Of a stretch of DNA of 64,000 nt, positions 32,527 through 40,587 are shown in pieces. The first letter of the stretch is position 1, and each line of letters opens with the position of its first letter. Below the pieces are notes generated by a model. That model made no database searches and was not told the origin of the DNA. It saw nothing but the letters and a program-made list of their open reading frames with translations. Made by a program: the position numbers and the translations under genes. The stretch is from Arthrobacter sp. MYb213 (GTDB lineage Bacteria > Actinomycetota > Actinomycetes > Actinomycetales > Micrococcaceae). The DNA lies in the NCBI RefSeq assembly GCF_002979915.1, contig NZ_PCQA01000001.1:866600-930599 (forward strand). The letters run 5' to 3'.

Positions 32527-33795
32527 CTACTTGGAAATTGCTGCTTCGATGTCGTTAGCCATCTTGTCCCAGCGCTTGACAGGGTCCTTGGCCTTACCGG
32601 AGATGATGTCAGCTTCGGCAACACCCCAGAATTCCCATACCGCAGCCATTTCTGGAACGTTAGGCATCGGAACACCATTGGCGCCAACTTCACCGAAGGC
32701 CGCAACCACTTCATCAGACTTCGCTGCTTCGAAAGCTGCCTTGTTTGCTGGTGGTCGGTCGCCAACCTTGTATAGCTCGGTCTGAACCGCTTCGGTACCA
32801 ATGTAGTTGGTCAAAAATTCGGTAGCTGCCAGCAGATTTTCGGTCTTCGAAGAGACGAAGAATCCCTGGACTGCTACGAAAGGTTGTGCAGGCTCGCCGC
32901 CGGCGCTTGGGATTGGGTCAATGGACAACTCAATCTTGGCTTTTTCGGCCGCTTCAACGTTCCATGGGCCGGTAATCAAGAATGGTGAATCGCCGGAAAC
33001 AAACTTTTCCTTGGCAATATCGGAGTCCACCGAGGTTTTCAGTGTTCCTTCTTTGCCCTGCTCAGCCATCCACTTAGCGAATTTCTCGCCGCCTGCGTTA
33101 TTCAGTTCCAGCTTGCTTGCGTCATAGCCGCCATCGGCATCAGTGCCGAAGACCGGTGCCCCGAACGAGGTCTGGAATGGGTAAAGATGGAATGGATCAC
33201 CAGTTTCGGAGACCTGCACCAAGAATGGGAAGTCTGCCCCTGACTTTTCACCGGCGGTGATCATGTCGTCAAAGGTGGCTGGTGCTTTATCGGCCAGTTT
33301 GGTGTTGCGTAGTAGTGCCAAGTTTTCGGTGGCGTAAGGGACACCGTAGGCTTTTCCTTCATAGCTCATCGCGTTGACCGCAACGTCTTGGAAGTCTGCA
33401 GCTTTGTCGCCCAGCTCTACCGGCTGAACCACACCGTTATTGACGAGGTTGCCCAACCAGTCATGGGCGCCGATGGTGATATCAGGACCCTTGCCCGTAG
33501 GTACCTGACGCAGGAAATCTTCTTGAATCTTCGAGAAATCCTTGATCACCAGATCTACCTTCACGCCGCTGGCGGCTTGGAAGTCCTTGGCAGCCTGTTT
33601 CAGTACTGGCTCTCGGTTTGCGTCAACCCATACGGTCAACGATCCGGCTTCAGCTGGCGCGGAGGCAGAAGCCGCAGGCGAGCTGGAAGTGGTGGGTTCG
33701 GTCGTAGTGCCGGATCCGCCGCAGGCGGTCAGCGAGAGTGCGGCGATGGCCGTCATGGCCCCGCCGACAATCAGGGAGCGAGCGTTCACCTTCAT
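32527..33795 (-). CDS. Maltose-type sugar-binding lipoprotein
   Basis: A 422-residue solute-binding protein of the CUT1 (MalE-like) family. A lipoprotein signal peptide ends in 'LTACGGSG' (Cys about 24), followed by a Ser/Thr/Ala-rich linker. The mature domain begins 'SLTVWVDANREPVLKQAAKDF' and has 'GPDITIGAHDWLGNLV' and 'FLITGPWNVEAAEKAKI', typical of MalE relatives. The ATG at 33795 follows AAAGGT; the longer frame to 33936 runs through the operator region and is not used. It is the first gene of the importer operon and is divergent from the GH13 glucosidase; both are likely controlled by the nearby LacI protein. Confidence 0.93.
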   Translation of the reverse strand: MKVNARSLIVGGAMTAIAALSLTACGGSGTTTEPTTSSSPAASASAPAEAGSLTVWVDANREPVLKQAAKDFQAASGVKVDLVIKDFSKIQEDFLRQVPTGKGPDITIGAHDWLGNLVNNGVVQPVELGDKAADFQDVAVNAMSYEGKAYGVPYATENLALLRNTKLADKAPATFDDMITAGEKSGADFPFLVQVSETGDPFHLYPFQTSFGAPVFGTDADGGYDASKLELNNAGGEKFAKWMAEQGKEGTLKTSVDSDIAKEKFVSGDSPFLITGPWNVEAAEKAKIELSIDPIPSAGGEPAQPFVAVQGFFVSSKTENLLAATEFLTNYIGTEAVQTELYKVGDRPPANKAAFEAAKSDEVVAAFGEVGANGVPMPNVPEMAAVWEFWGVAEADIISGKAKDPVKRWDKMANDIEAAISK

Positions 33796-33872
33796 TGGTG
33801 TACCTTTCGTGACAACCTCGGTCCAATGGGTTGGACCGGGCGGATCTGAGCGTCGAAGGATTTCGACAGATA

Positions 33873-33886
33873 TGTAAGCGTTTCCA
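33873..33886. promoter_or_regulatory. LacI-type operator 1 (binding-protein side)
   Basis: TGTAAGCGTTTCCA has the central AAGCGTTT typical of LacI/CcpA-family operators (AAnCGnTT). It lies about 80 bases upstream of the binding-protein start and is nearly the mirror image of the second site at 33984. Confidence 0.7.
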
Positions 33887-33983
33887 GAGTGACATAGATC
33901 ATTGAAGTTTGCAACACTCTGCAAGGAATCAATCATTCTTAGCGGGGACTATTGGCTACCTTTATCGGAAGGTTACGAATTAC

Positions 33984-33997
33984 TGGAAGCGTTTACA
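33984..33997. promoter_or_regulatory. LacI-type operator 2 (glucosidase side)
   Basis: TGGAAGCGTTTACA has the same AAGCGTTT core and begins 44 bases before the GH13 start codon. With the site at 33873 it gives one operator near each divergent promoter, 111 bases apart centre to centre, compatible with looping by a LacI tetramer. Confidence 0.75.
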
Positions 33998-34027
33998 AAC
34001 ACTTCCTCATCGCCTATCGTTACCGTC

Positions 34028-35716
34028 ATGACTCAAACGCGCGCGCTCTCGACCATGCCATCAACCGAGCCCGGCTCGGAATGGTGGCGCACCTCGGTGA
34101 TCTACCAGATCTATCCACGCTCCTTCGCAGATGCAAACGGAGACGGAATCGGAGATTTGCAAGGCATTACCTCCCGCCTGGAATCGCTGGCCCAAATGGA
34201 TATAGACGCAATCTGGCTCTCCCCCTTTTTCACCTCACCCCAAAAAGATGGTGGCTACGACGTCTCGAACTATGTGGACGTGGACCCGCTCTTTGGCACC
34301 TTGGCCGACTACGACGCAATGGTGGCCCGCGCCCATGAGCTTGGATTACGCGTCATCATTGATCTCGTTCCAAACCACTGCTCCGATCAGCATCCTTGGT
34401 TCCAGGAAGCCTTAAACTCCCCGGCTGGCTCCCCCGAACGCGACCGCTTTATCTTCCGCGACGCCGAAGAAGGAACTGTGCCCAATAACTGGGAATCGGT
34501 GTTCGGAGGACCTATGTGGACCCGGACCACCAACGAAGACGGCACCCCGGGCCAGGTCTACCTGCATATCTTTGATTCCTCACAACCGGACTTCAACTGG
34601 CACAACGAGGAAGTCCGTGCGATGTTCCGCGATGTACTGCGCTTCTGGCTAGATCGCGGCACCGATGGTTTCCGTGTGGACGTTGCCCACGGCATGATCA
34701 AGGCAGAAGGGCTTCCAGATTTCACCCCAGATCCCAAGGGCGCATCCATGGGTGGAACCGAGGAGCTTGCCCCGTGGTGGGGTCAGGACGGCGTGCATGA
34801 AATCTACCGTGACTGGCGAACCGTCATGAATGAATATGAGGGCCAGCGCGTGCTCTGCGCCGAAGCCTGGGTCAACCCACTAGATCTGATGGCCAAGTGG
34901 GTGCGTGAAGATGAAATGCATCAAGCCTTCAATTTCCCTTATCTCAGCACCGGCTGGGATGCCACGGCACTGCGTGAAGTAATCAATGAGTCAATCTCAG
35001 CCTTCGGCGCGGTCGGCGCACCGAGCACCTGGGTACTGTCCAACCACGATGTGGTGCGCCACGCCTCACGGTTAGCACTCACCGCAGACAACCCGCAGGG
35101 TGAAGGCATCGGTCCACTGACCCCAAACCATCCAGATCCGGTCATCGGTTTGCGTCGCGCCCGGGCCGCCTCCACGCTCATGCTTGCACTACCCGGTGGC
35201 GCCTACCTCTATCAGGGTGAAGAGCTCGGCTTACCCGAAGCCATGGAGCTACCGGACGAGGCACGCCAAGACCCGACCTGGTTCCGCACCAATCACGAGC
35301 GCTACGGCCGAGACGGCTGCCGTGTCCCGCTTCCTTGGGAAGCCGACGCCCCGGCCTACGGATTTAACACCACCGGAGAAAGCTGGCTACCCCAGCCCGA
35401 ACAGTGGGCCGGTTATGCGCGTTCATTGCAGGAAAACGACGCCGACTCAACGCTGCACCTCTACCAAGAACTTCTACGTTTGCGCCGCGAACATGCACTG
35501 GGTTCCGGAGACGTGCAGTGGTTGGCTAGCAATGATGAGAAGCTACTGACTCTGAAAAATGGCTCGGTTATTATCGTGATGAATTTTTGTGCGGACCCGG
35601 TGCGCTTGCCGGAAGAGCTAGCGAAACTACCGCGTCTGGTCGCCAGTGCCTTGCAGAGCTCGGACGCGAGCATTGAAGGCGAAACTGCACTGTGGCTTGA
35701 CGCAACGCGTAGCTAG
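34028..35716 (+). CDS. GH13 alpha-glucosidase (oligo-1,6-glucosidase type)
   Basis: A 562-residue cytoplasmic glycoside hydrolase family 13 enzyme that releases glucose from malto- or isomalto-oligosaccharides. The (beta/alpha)8 barrel shows region I 'DLVPNHCSDQHPWF', region II 'GFRVDVAHGMIK' with the nucleophile Asp, region III 'CAEAWVN' with the acid Glu, and region IV 'STWVLSNHDVVRH'. The ATG at 34028 is chosen because the longer frame to 33902 runs across the operator and lacks a start signal; no clear ribosome-binding site precedes 34028. There is no signal peptide, so it acts on imported sugar. It is divergent from the importer and lies before the LacI gene. Confidence 0.93.
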   Translation: MTQTRALSTMPSTEPGSEWWRTSVIYQIYPRSFADANGDGIGDLQGITSRLESLAQMDIDAIWLSPFFTSPQKDGGYDVSNYVDVDPLFGTLADYDAMVARAHELGLRVIIDLVPNHCSDQHPWFQEALNSPAGSPERDRFIFRDAEEGTVPNNWESVFGGPMWTRTTNEDGTPGQVYLHIFDSSQPDFNWHNEEVRAMFRDVLRFWLDRGTDGFRVDVAHGMIKAEGLPDFTPDPKGASMGGTEELAPWWGQDGVHEIYRDWRTVMNEYEGQRVLCAEAWVNPLDLMAKWVREDEMHQAFNFPYLSTGWDATALREVINESISAFGAVGAPSTWVLSNHDVVRHASRLALTADNPQGEGIGPLTPNHPDPVIGLRRARAASTLMLALPGGAYLYQGEELGLPEAMELPDEARQDPTWFRTNHERYGRDGCRVPLPWEADAPAYGFNTTGESWLPQPEQWAGYARSLQENDADSTLHLYQELLRLRREHALGSGDVQWLASNDEKLLTLKNGSVIIVMNFCADPVRLPEELAKLPRLVASALQSSDASIEGETALWLDATRS

Positions 35717-35739
35717 CGTCCGGTAAGCTCAAAAAGTAG

Positions 35740-35768
35740 CTGTGGCGTCCACTAGGTGGTCGCCACAG
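35740..35768 (+). terminator. Hairpin between glucosidase and LacI genes
   Basis: CTGTGGCG...CGCCACAG arms (35740-35747 and 35761-35768), extended inward by CCA/TGG, form a compact stem between the two genes. No T-tract follows, so it may attenuate rather than stop transcription into the regulator gene. Confidence 0.4.
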
Positions 35769-35797
35769 CACTAGACATACTTCGTGAAAGGGTCATC

Positions 35798-36805
35798 TTG
35801 GCCAGCATCAAAGACGTGGCTGAGGCCGCAGGCGTCTCCATCGCCACCGTCTCTAGGGCCCTGTCGGGTCGCGGAAACGTCTCGGCCACCACCCTCGCCG
35901 CGGTCCGCCGGGCAGCACACGAGCTGGACTACGTGGTTTCCGCCAGCGCCTCAGGTCTGGCCTCGGGCCGTACCCGGAATATCGGCGTGCTGGTACCAAT
36001 GATTAACCGCTGGTATTACGGGTCGGTGCTTGAAGGCATTAGCGCGGCACTGATGCGTGAAGGTTATGACACCACCTTGTATCAGCTGAGCAAGGAAGTA
36101 GACCAACGCGAAAAGGTATTCTCTGACTTCCTGCTACGCCAACGGGTAGACGCGGTCATCGCAGTCAACGTGGAGTTAGGCGAGGCGGAGATGAAAGCCC
36201 TGCACGCACTGGATAAACCACTGGTAGGAGTAGGCGGACCATTACCCGGCGCTCCCACCCTTTTCTGGGATGAAGAAGCGGTGGCGGCCTTAGCCACCGA
36301 GCACCTCATCGCGCTGGGCCACACACGTATCGCACACATTGGTGGCAGCCAAGAAACCGATCAGGACTTCCACTTACCTACCCGCCGCCGAGCAGGGTAC
36401 GAACGCGCCATGCGTGAGGCTTCGCTGACCGTAGATGACCGCCTCTACCTGGGCGCCGACTTCAGTATGGCCCAGGGCTATCAGGCGGCAAAGCAGTTGC
36501 TCGGCCACCCGGTGAATCGTCCCACCGCCATTTTTGCTGCCAGCGATGAAATGGCCATCGGTGCGATGCTCGCCGCCCGGGACTTAGGCCTGCAGCTGCC
36601 CCATGATCTGTCGGTGATCGGTATCGATAACCACGAACTTGCAGACATGTTCGGGTTGACCACCATTGAGCAGCGACCCCACCAGCAGGGGGAAACTGCG
36701 GTAGCCATGTTGTTGCGCACCATTCGCGGTTTAGAGCCAGCTCAGGGCCATCCCATTGAACATCGGCTGATTGTGCGTTCATCAACAACGCGCCCACCGG
36801 CATAA
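35798..36805 (+). CDS. LacI-family regulator of the alpha-glucoside locus
   Basis: A 335-residue LacI-type regulator. The N-terminal helix-turn-helix reads 'ASIKDVAEAAGVSIATVSRA', followed by the hinge helix. The periplasmic-binding-protein-like sugar domain follows ('IGVLVPMINRWYYGSVLEGI', 'IFAASDEMAIGAML'). The start is the TTG at 35798, fixed by GAAAGGG; the frame further left is only chance extension. By position it should bind the two AAGCGTTT operators in the 33.8-34.0 kb intergenic region and respond to a maltodextrin or isomaltose-like inducer. Confidence 0.92.
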   Translation: MASIKDVAEAAGVSIATVSRALSGRGNVSATTLAAVRRAAHELDYVVSASASGLASGRTRNIGVLVPMINRWYYGSVLEGISAALMREGYDTTLYQLSKEVDQREKVFSDFLLRQRVDAVIAVNVELGEAEMKALHALDKPLVGVGGPLPGAPTLFWDEEAVAALATEHLIALGHTRIAHIGGSQETDQDFHLPTRRRAGYERAMREASLTVDDRLYLGADFSMAQGYQAAKQLLGHPVNRPTAIFAASDEMAIGAMLAARDLGLQLPHDLSVIGIDNHELADMFGLTTIEQRPHQQGETAVAMLLRTIRGLEPAQGHPIEHRLIVRSSTTRPPA

Positions 36806-36825
36806 TGCCAGCGAGCGCGTTGTTG
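36783..36825 (+). terminator. Terminator overlapping the end of the LacI gene
   Basis: CAACAACGCGC (36783-36793) inside the last codons pairs with GCGCGTTGTTG (36815-36825) after the stop, and TTGTTATT follows. The stem is 11 bp with a long loop. The next gene is convergent. Confidence 0.5.
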
Positions 36826-36852
36826 TTGTTATTCAGTTCTACCTGCCATTAG

Positions 36853-38187
36853 TTAGCGAACGGTAGGAACTTCTTCGTCCTCAACTTCTTCGAGGTGCAG
36901 GTTACGTCCCTGTGTTTCGCCCACCCAAAGTACCGCGGCGACGGAGATGATGGTCAACACCATAATGTAGATCGCGATGGAACCGGACCATCCGGTGGAG
37001 GTCAGCAAGACCTGCGCCACGGTAGCGGCGAAGGCGCCACCGAGAATCGAACCCAGTGCGTAACCAATCGAGATACCCGAGTAGCGGATACGAGCCGGGA
37101 ACATCTCTGCGTACATGGCCGACTGTGGACCGTAGGACAGACCCAGGCCAATGGTGAGCACGAAGATACCCACGGTGTAAAGCACGATATTTCCGGTGTC
37201 CACCAACATGAACATTGGAATCATCCAGACAAATACGATGCCGTAACCGAGCAAGAAGGTGTTCCGGCGTCCAAACTTATCCGAGAGCCAGCCACCGACC
37301 AGCGTGAAGATCAGCCAGCCGACTGAGCCAACGGTGGTAGCCAGCAAGACTGGAGCCAGTTCCATCTTCAGCACCTTGGTGGTGTAGGAGATGAAGAAGG
37401 CGATCACCAGGTAACCGGCGGCATTGTTCGAAACGAAGATCAAAGCAGCTTGCATTACCGGCTTCAGGTGCCCGGTCATCAGTTCCTTCAGCGGCGTATG
37501 CTCGGAGGCCTTACGCTGAGCCATAGCCTTGAATACTGGGGATTCTTCCACTGCACGGCGGATCATGTAACCAACCAAGATCAGCACTACCGACAGGAGG
37601 AATGGAATACGCCAGCCCCAAGCGAGGAACTGCTCTGGAGTCATCGAGACACGCAGGATGTAGAGCAGACCGGTTGCCAAGATCATGCCGATAGGCACAC
37701 CGATTTGCGGGAAGGCTCCGAAGTAACCGCGACGGGCATCCGGTGCGTGCTCCACTGCCATCAATGCTGCGCCGCCCCATTCGCCGCCTGCAGAGAAGCC
37801 CTGGATCACACGCAGTAGTACCAGCAAGATGGGTGCTCCGACGCCAATGGCGGCGTAGGTTGGCAGCACACCGATCAATGCGGTGGCCGCACCCATGAGG
37901 ATCAAGGTCAGCACCAGAATCTTCTTACGTCCGTAGCGGTCACCTAAGTGTCCTGCCACGATGGCGCCCAAGGGGCGGAAGAAGAAAGAGATGCCAATCA
38001 TGGCAAAGGACAGGATCTGGGCTACCGCTGGATTTGATTCACCGAGCGGTTCTAGGAACAGCGGGGTCAACAGCGTCGCGGTGAGCTGAGCGAAAATGAA
38101 GAAGTCGTACCACTCGATGGTGGTACCTACCAGGGTGCCGGCCAGAACGCGCCGTTCTTCCTGGGTACGTGATGCAGTTGTAGACAT
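36853..38187 (-). CDS. MHS-family metabolite:proton symporter (MFS)
   Basis: A 444-residue MFS transporter of the metabolite:H+ symporter family (ShiA/KgtP/ProP group). Twelve helices are visible, together with the family pattern 'GTTIEWYDFFIF' in helix 1, motif A 'GHLGDRYGRKKILV', 'IQGFSAGGEWGGAALMAVEH' in helix 4 and 'GGWLSDKFGRRNTFL' in the second half. Substrates of this family are organic acids or osmolytes such as shikimate, citrate or betaine, and cannot be picked from sequence. It is divergent from an IclR regulator, a typical pairing for aromatic or organic acid uptake. Confidence 0.92.
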   Translation of the reverse strand: MSTTASRTQEERRVLAGTLVGTTIEWYDFFIFAQLTATLLTPLFLEPLGESNPAVAQILSFAMIGISFFFRPLGAIVAGHLGDRYGRKKILVLTLILMGAATALIGVLPTYAAIGVGAPILLVLLRVIQGFSAGGEWGGAALMAVEHAPDARRGYFGAFPQIGVPIGMILATGLLYILRVSMTPEQFLAWGWRIPFLLSVVLILVGYMIRRAVEESPVFKAMAQRKASEHTPLKELMTGHLKPVMQAALIFVSNNAAGYLVIAFFISYTTKVLKMELAPVLLATTVGSVGWLIFTLVGGWLSDKFGRRNTFLLGYGIVFVWMIPMFMLVDTGNIVLYTVGIFVLTIGLGLSYGPQSAMYAEMFPARIRYSGISIGYALGSILGGAFAATVAQVLLTSTGWSGSIAIYIMVLTIISVAAVLWVGETQGRNLHLEEVEDEEVPTVR

Positions 38188-38218
38188 GTGCGAGTGTCCT
38201 CAGATGAAGATGCGGATA

Positions 38219-38243
38219 ATTACCGACCGTTCGGACGGGTAAT
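38219..38243. promoter_or_regulatory. Candidate IclR operator
   Basis: ATTACC and GGTAAT form an inverted pair 13 bases apart, 32 bases upstream of the MHS transporter start, in the space shared with the divergent IclR gene. The position fits a repressor site, but the arms are short. Confidence 0.3.
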
Positions 38244-38420
38244 AGATACATAGTAAACTAGTAGTGACTGTCCTCACAAGTTGCAGTATTCACAATCTCA
38301 TACAACAGTTCAAAAAAAGAATTCGCTGTTCGGATAAAGAACCCCTAGACTCGAATTAAGTACACCCAGCGTCGAGTCTAAGGCTGCCTGTGCACCGAAG
38401 AAATCGGGGCCAGCGCCGGA

Positions 38421-39122
38421 ATGAAGAAGATGTCATCCTCGCAAACCCTATCTCGCGGAATTCAAGCCTTAGAGATTGTTGCCGAGTCCCCGGTCAACCT
38501 CACCATCGCGGAAATCGCTGAGCGGCTCGACGTCCATCGCTCCATCGCCTACCGCATCCTGCGTACGCTCGAAGAACACCGCCTGCTCAGCCGCGATGAA
38601 TCCGGCAGGATTCGTTCAGCCTCAGGGCTAGCAGTCCTTGCCCGCTCCGTGCAGCGCGACCTGCAATCTGCCGCGTTGCCCGAGCTCACTAGGCTTGCCA
38701 ACGAACTGTCCATGACGGCGTTCTTGGCCGTCTGGGAACACGATATGTGCACCACCTTGCAGTCGGTCGAACCGGTACATTCAGGCAGCGCCATTGTGCA
38801 CCGTCCCGGCTCCGTGCACGGGATGGATATTGGCGCGCCAGGTATCGCCATCCAATCCCAATACACGCGCAGCCAATGGGACGCGATGGAGACCGGCATT
38901 GAGTACCGCGAGCCTGCGCGCACCGCACGGATTGAGGGCTATTCCACCAGTGAGGACGAGGTGATCCAAGGCGTCACCGCCATAGCGGTACCGATTACCC
39001 ACACCGGACCCACCCCGGCAGCCATTGCGGTCATCTTCGCTACCAGCACCGTCGATACCCGTGAACACATTATCCGTGCGCTGAAGGAAGCGGCACTAAA
39101 CGTAGGCGACGAACTCAGCTAA
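38421..39122 (+). CDS. IclR-family regulator
   Basis: A 233-residue IclR-type regulator. Residues 6-70 hold the winged helix ('LSRGIQALEIVAESPVNLTI', 'DVHRSIAYRILRTLEEHRLL'). The C-terminal GAF-like effector domain follows, with 'PGSVHGMDIGAPGIAI' and 'GVTAIAVPI'. Two in-frame ATGs (38421 and 38430) are possible; GGAATGAAGAAG favours the second slightly. It is divergent from the MHS transporter, which it probably controls in response to the transported acid. Confidence 0.9.
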   Translation: MKKMSSSQTLSRGIQALEIVAESPVNLTIAEIAERLDVHRSIAYRILRTLEEHRLLSRDESGRIRSASGLAVLARSVQRDLQSAALPELTRLANELSMTAFLAVWEHDMCTTLQSVEPVHSGSAIVHRPGSVHGMDIGAPGIAIQSQYTRSQWDAMETGIEYREPARTARIEGYSTSEDEVIQGVTAIAVPITHTGPTPAAIAVIFATSTVDTREHIIRALKEAALNVGDELS

Positions 39123-39149
39123 AAACTTAGCCCCCTCAGATTTAAGCAC

Positions 39150-39184
39150 CGAAGGCTCCTTTCCCACAGGGAAAGGAGACTTCG
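39150..39184. terminator. Bidirectional terminator between IclR and MFS genes
   Basis: CGAAG-G-CTCCTTTCCC and GGGAAAGGAG-A-CTTCG form a 15-bp stem with one mismatch and an ACA loop. It lies between two convergent genes. Confidence 0.75.
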
Positions 39185-39200
39185 ATTTAACGCTCTTTAG

Positions 39201-40463
39201 TTAGCGTACGCGTCGCAAGGACGGAGCCTTTGCAACGATCAGCTTCATCAGCAGAGCCGCGAGCAAGATCAGGAACGCCGCAGCGGTAGAGACCCAGTAG
39301 GCCCCGAGATAACCGGAAGATTCTGCCAACACTCCGGCCAAACCGTTACCGACTGATGTGCCCACCACGATTCCTGCTGACAGCAGCGTCATCACTGTGG
39401 ACAATAGCTTCGGCGGAGCAACCTCGCCGCCCAAGGTCATCCCCGTGACGATCACCGGACCGACAGCAAAACCTGCCACGAACAGTGCGAACAGCATCCA
39501 GGGCACGGAGCTGGCATAGTGCAATCCAAAGCTGGCAATAGTCAGCGCCACACCGCAGGTGATCCAGCGGTTGATTTGACTAAATCCCTGTGGCCATGAG
39601 GCCACAGATATCGCTGCCAACGCACTGGAAAGACCCATTGCGCCGTAGAGCAAGCCACCCTGATTGGAGTTACCCAGTGCGCCGGCAAATGCCAACGTGC
39701 CGGCGGCGGATGAGCCAAAGACCGTGCCTAAACCAATCATGCCAAGTACTAGCGCACCGATGGCGGCCACTTGCGCCTTAGAGATGCGCACCTTCACTTC
39801 GTGTTCGCCACTACCGTGAGGTTTCACCTCGTCGACAGTGCGGTGTTTGGCAAAGGTAGGAACCAACACCACGGTGAGTACCGCAGCGATCAGCAGCGGC
39901 AAAGTTGGGTGTACCAACGAGGCTAAAAGACCTACGGCCACCGGCCCGAAGACGAAGCCAAGCTCGTCCAGCATCGATTCTAGGCTCAACGCAGCGGTAA
40001 GTACCTTAGGATTCTTTTGCTGCCTGCGCGTCATTGAAATCCAGCGCACTCGCGACATTGGTCCGACCTGCGGACCACTGGCTCCCGCAAGCAAGGAGAT
40101 CAGGACGAGCACACCGACCAGCATGTTCGAACCGCTATTGCCGTACCAGGTCAACAGCAGAAGCAAAATGGTATGCAAGATTGAGGCTGGAATTAGCACC
40201 GGACGCTGACCGAAGCGGTCCGCGAGCATTCCGATACTCGGCCCGCCAACGGCAGAACCAAGTCCCACCATGGCAGCGCTTAAACCACCGAGCGCATAGG
40301 ATCCGGAGCTTGCAGTCACCAGGGTCATCGACCCAATGGTGAGCATTGCCAGGGGCAATCTAGCAAAGAAAGATAGCGGAACGTAAGCCGTTCCAACCAT
40401 AGGAACCAGTGAAGAGAACCCTGGTTTAGGTTCTATTTTTTGGTTCGGTTCATTGGACAACAT
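39201..40463 (-). CDS. MFS transporter
   Basis: A 420-residue MFS protein with twelve helices. Motif A is 'GMLADRFGQRPVLI' between helices 2 and 3. A charged cytoplasmic loop (about 195-215: 'KHRTVDEVKPHGSGEHEVKV') divides the halves. The ATG at 40463 has no ribosome-binding site; a TTG at 40475 has GGAG five bases upstream and would add four residues, so it may be the true start. The substrate cannot be named, and the neighbours (an IclR regulator converging and sbcC co-directional upstream) give no hint. Confidence 0.85.
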   Translation of the reverse strand: MLSNEPNQKIEPKPGFSSLVPMVGTAYVPLSFFARLPLAMLTIGSMTLVTASSGSYALGGLSAAMVGLGSAVGGPSIGMLADRFGQRPVLIPASILHTILLLLLTWYGNSGSNMLVGVLVLISLLAGASGPQVGPMSRVRWISMTRRQQKNPKVLTAALSLESMLDELGFVFGPVAVGLLASLVHPTLPLLIAAVLTVVLVPTFAKHRTVDEVKPHGSGEHEVKVRISKAQVAAIGALVLGMIGLGTVFGSSAAGTLAFAGALGNSNQGGLLYGAMGLSSALAAISVASWPQGFSQINRWITCGVALTIASFGLHYASSVPWMLFALFVAGFAVGPVIVTGMTLGGEVAPPKLLSTVMTLLSAGIVVGTSVGNGLAGVLAESSGYLGAYWVSTAAAFLILLAALLMKLIVAKAPSLRRVR

Positions 40464-40587
40464 ATGTTGAGTCAACAATTCTCCACAACAAAGCGTGTGT
40501 CGTCCCACGCCCCCCGACACACAAAATTTCCCAGACATGCCTAATGGCACTACCTTCAAGATACCAGCGTCTTGGTCAATGTCTAGT

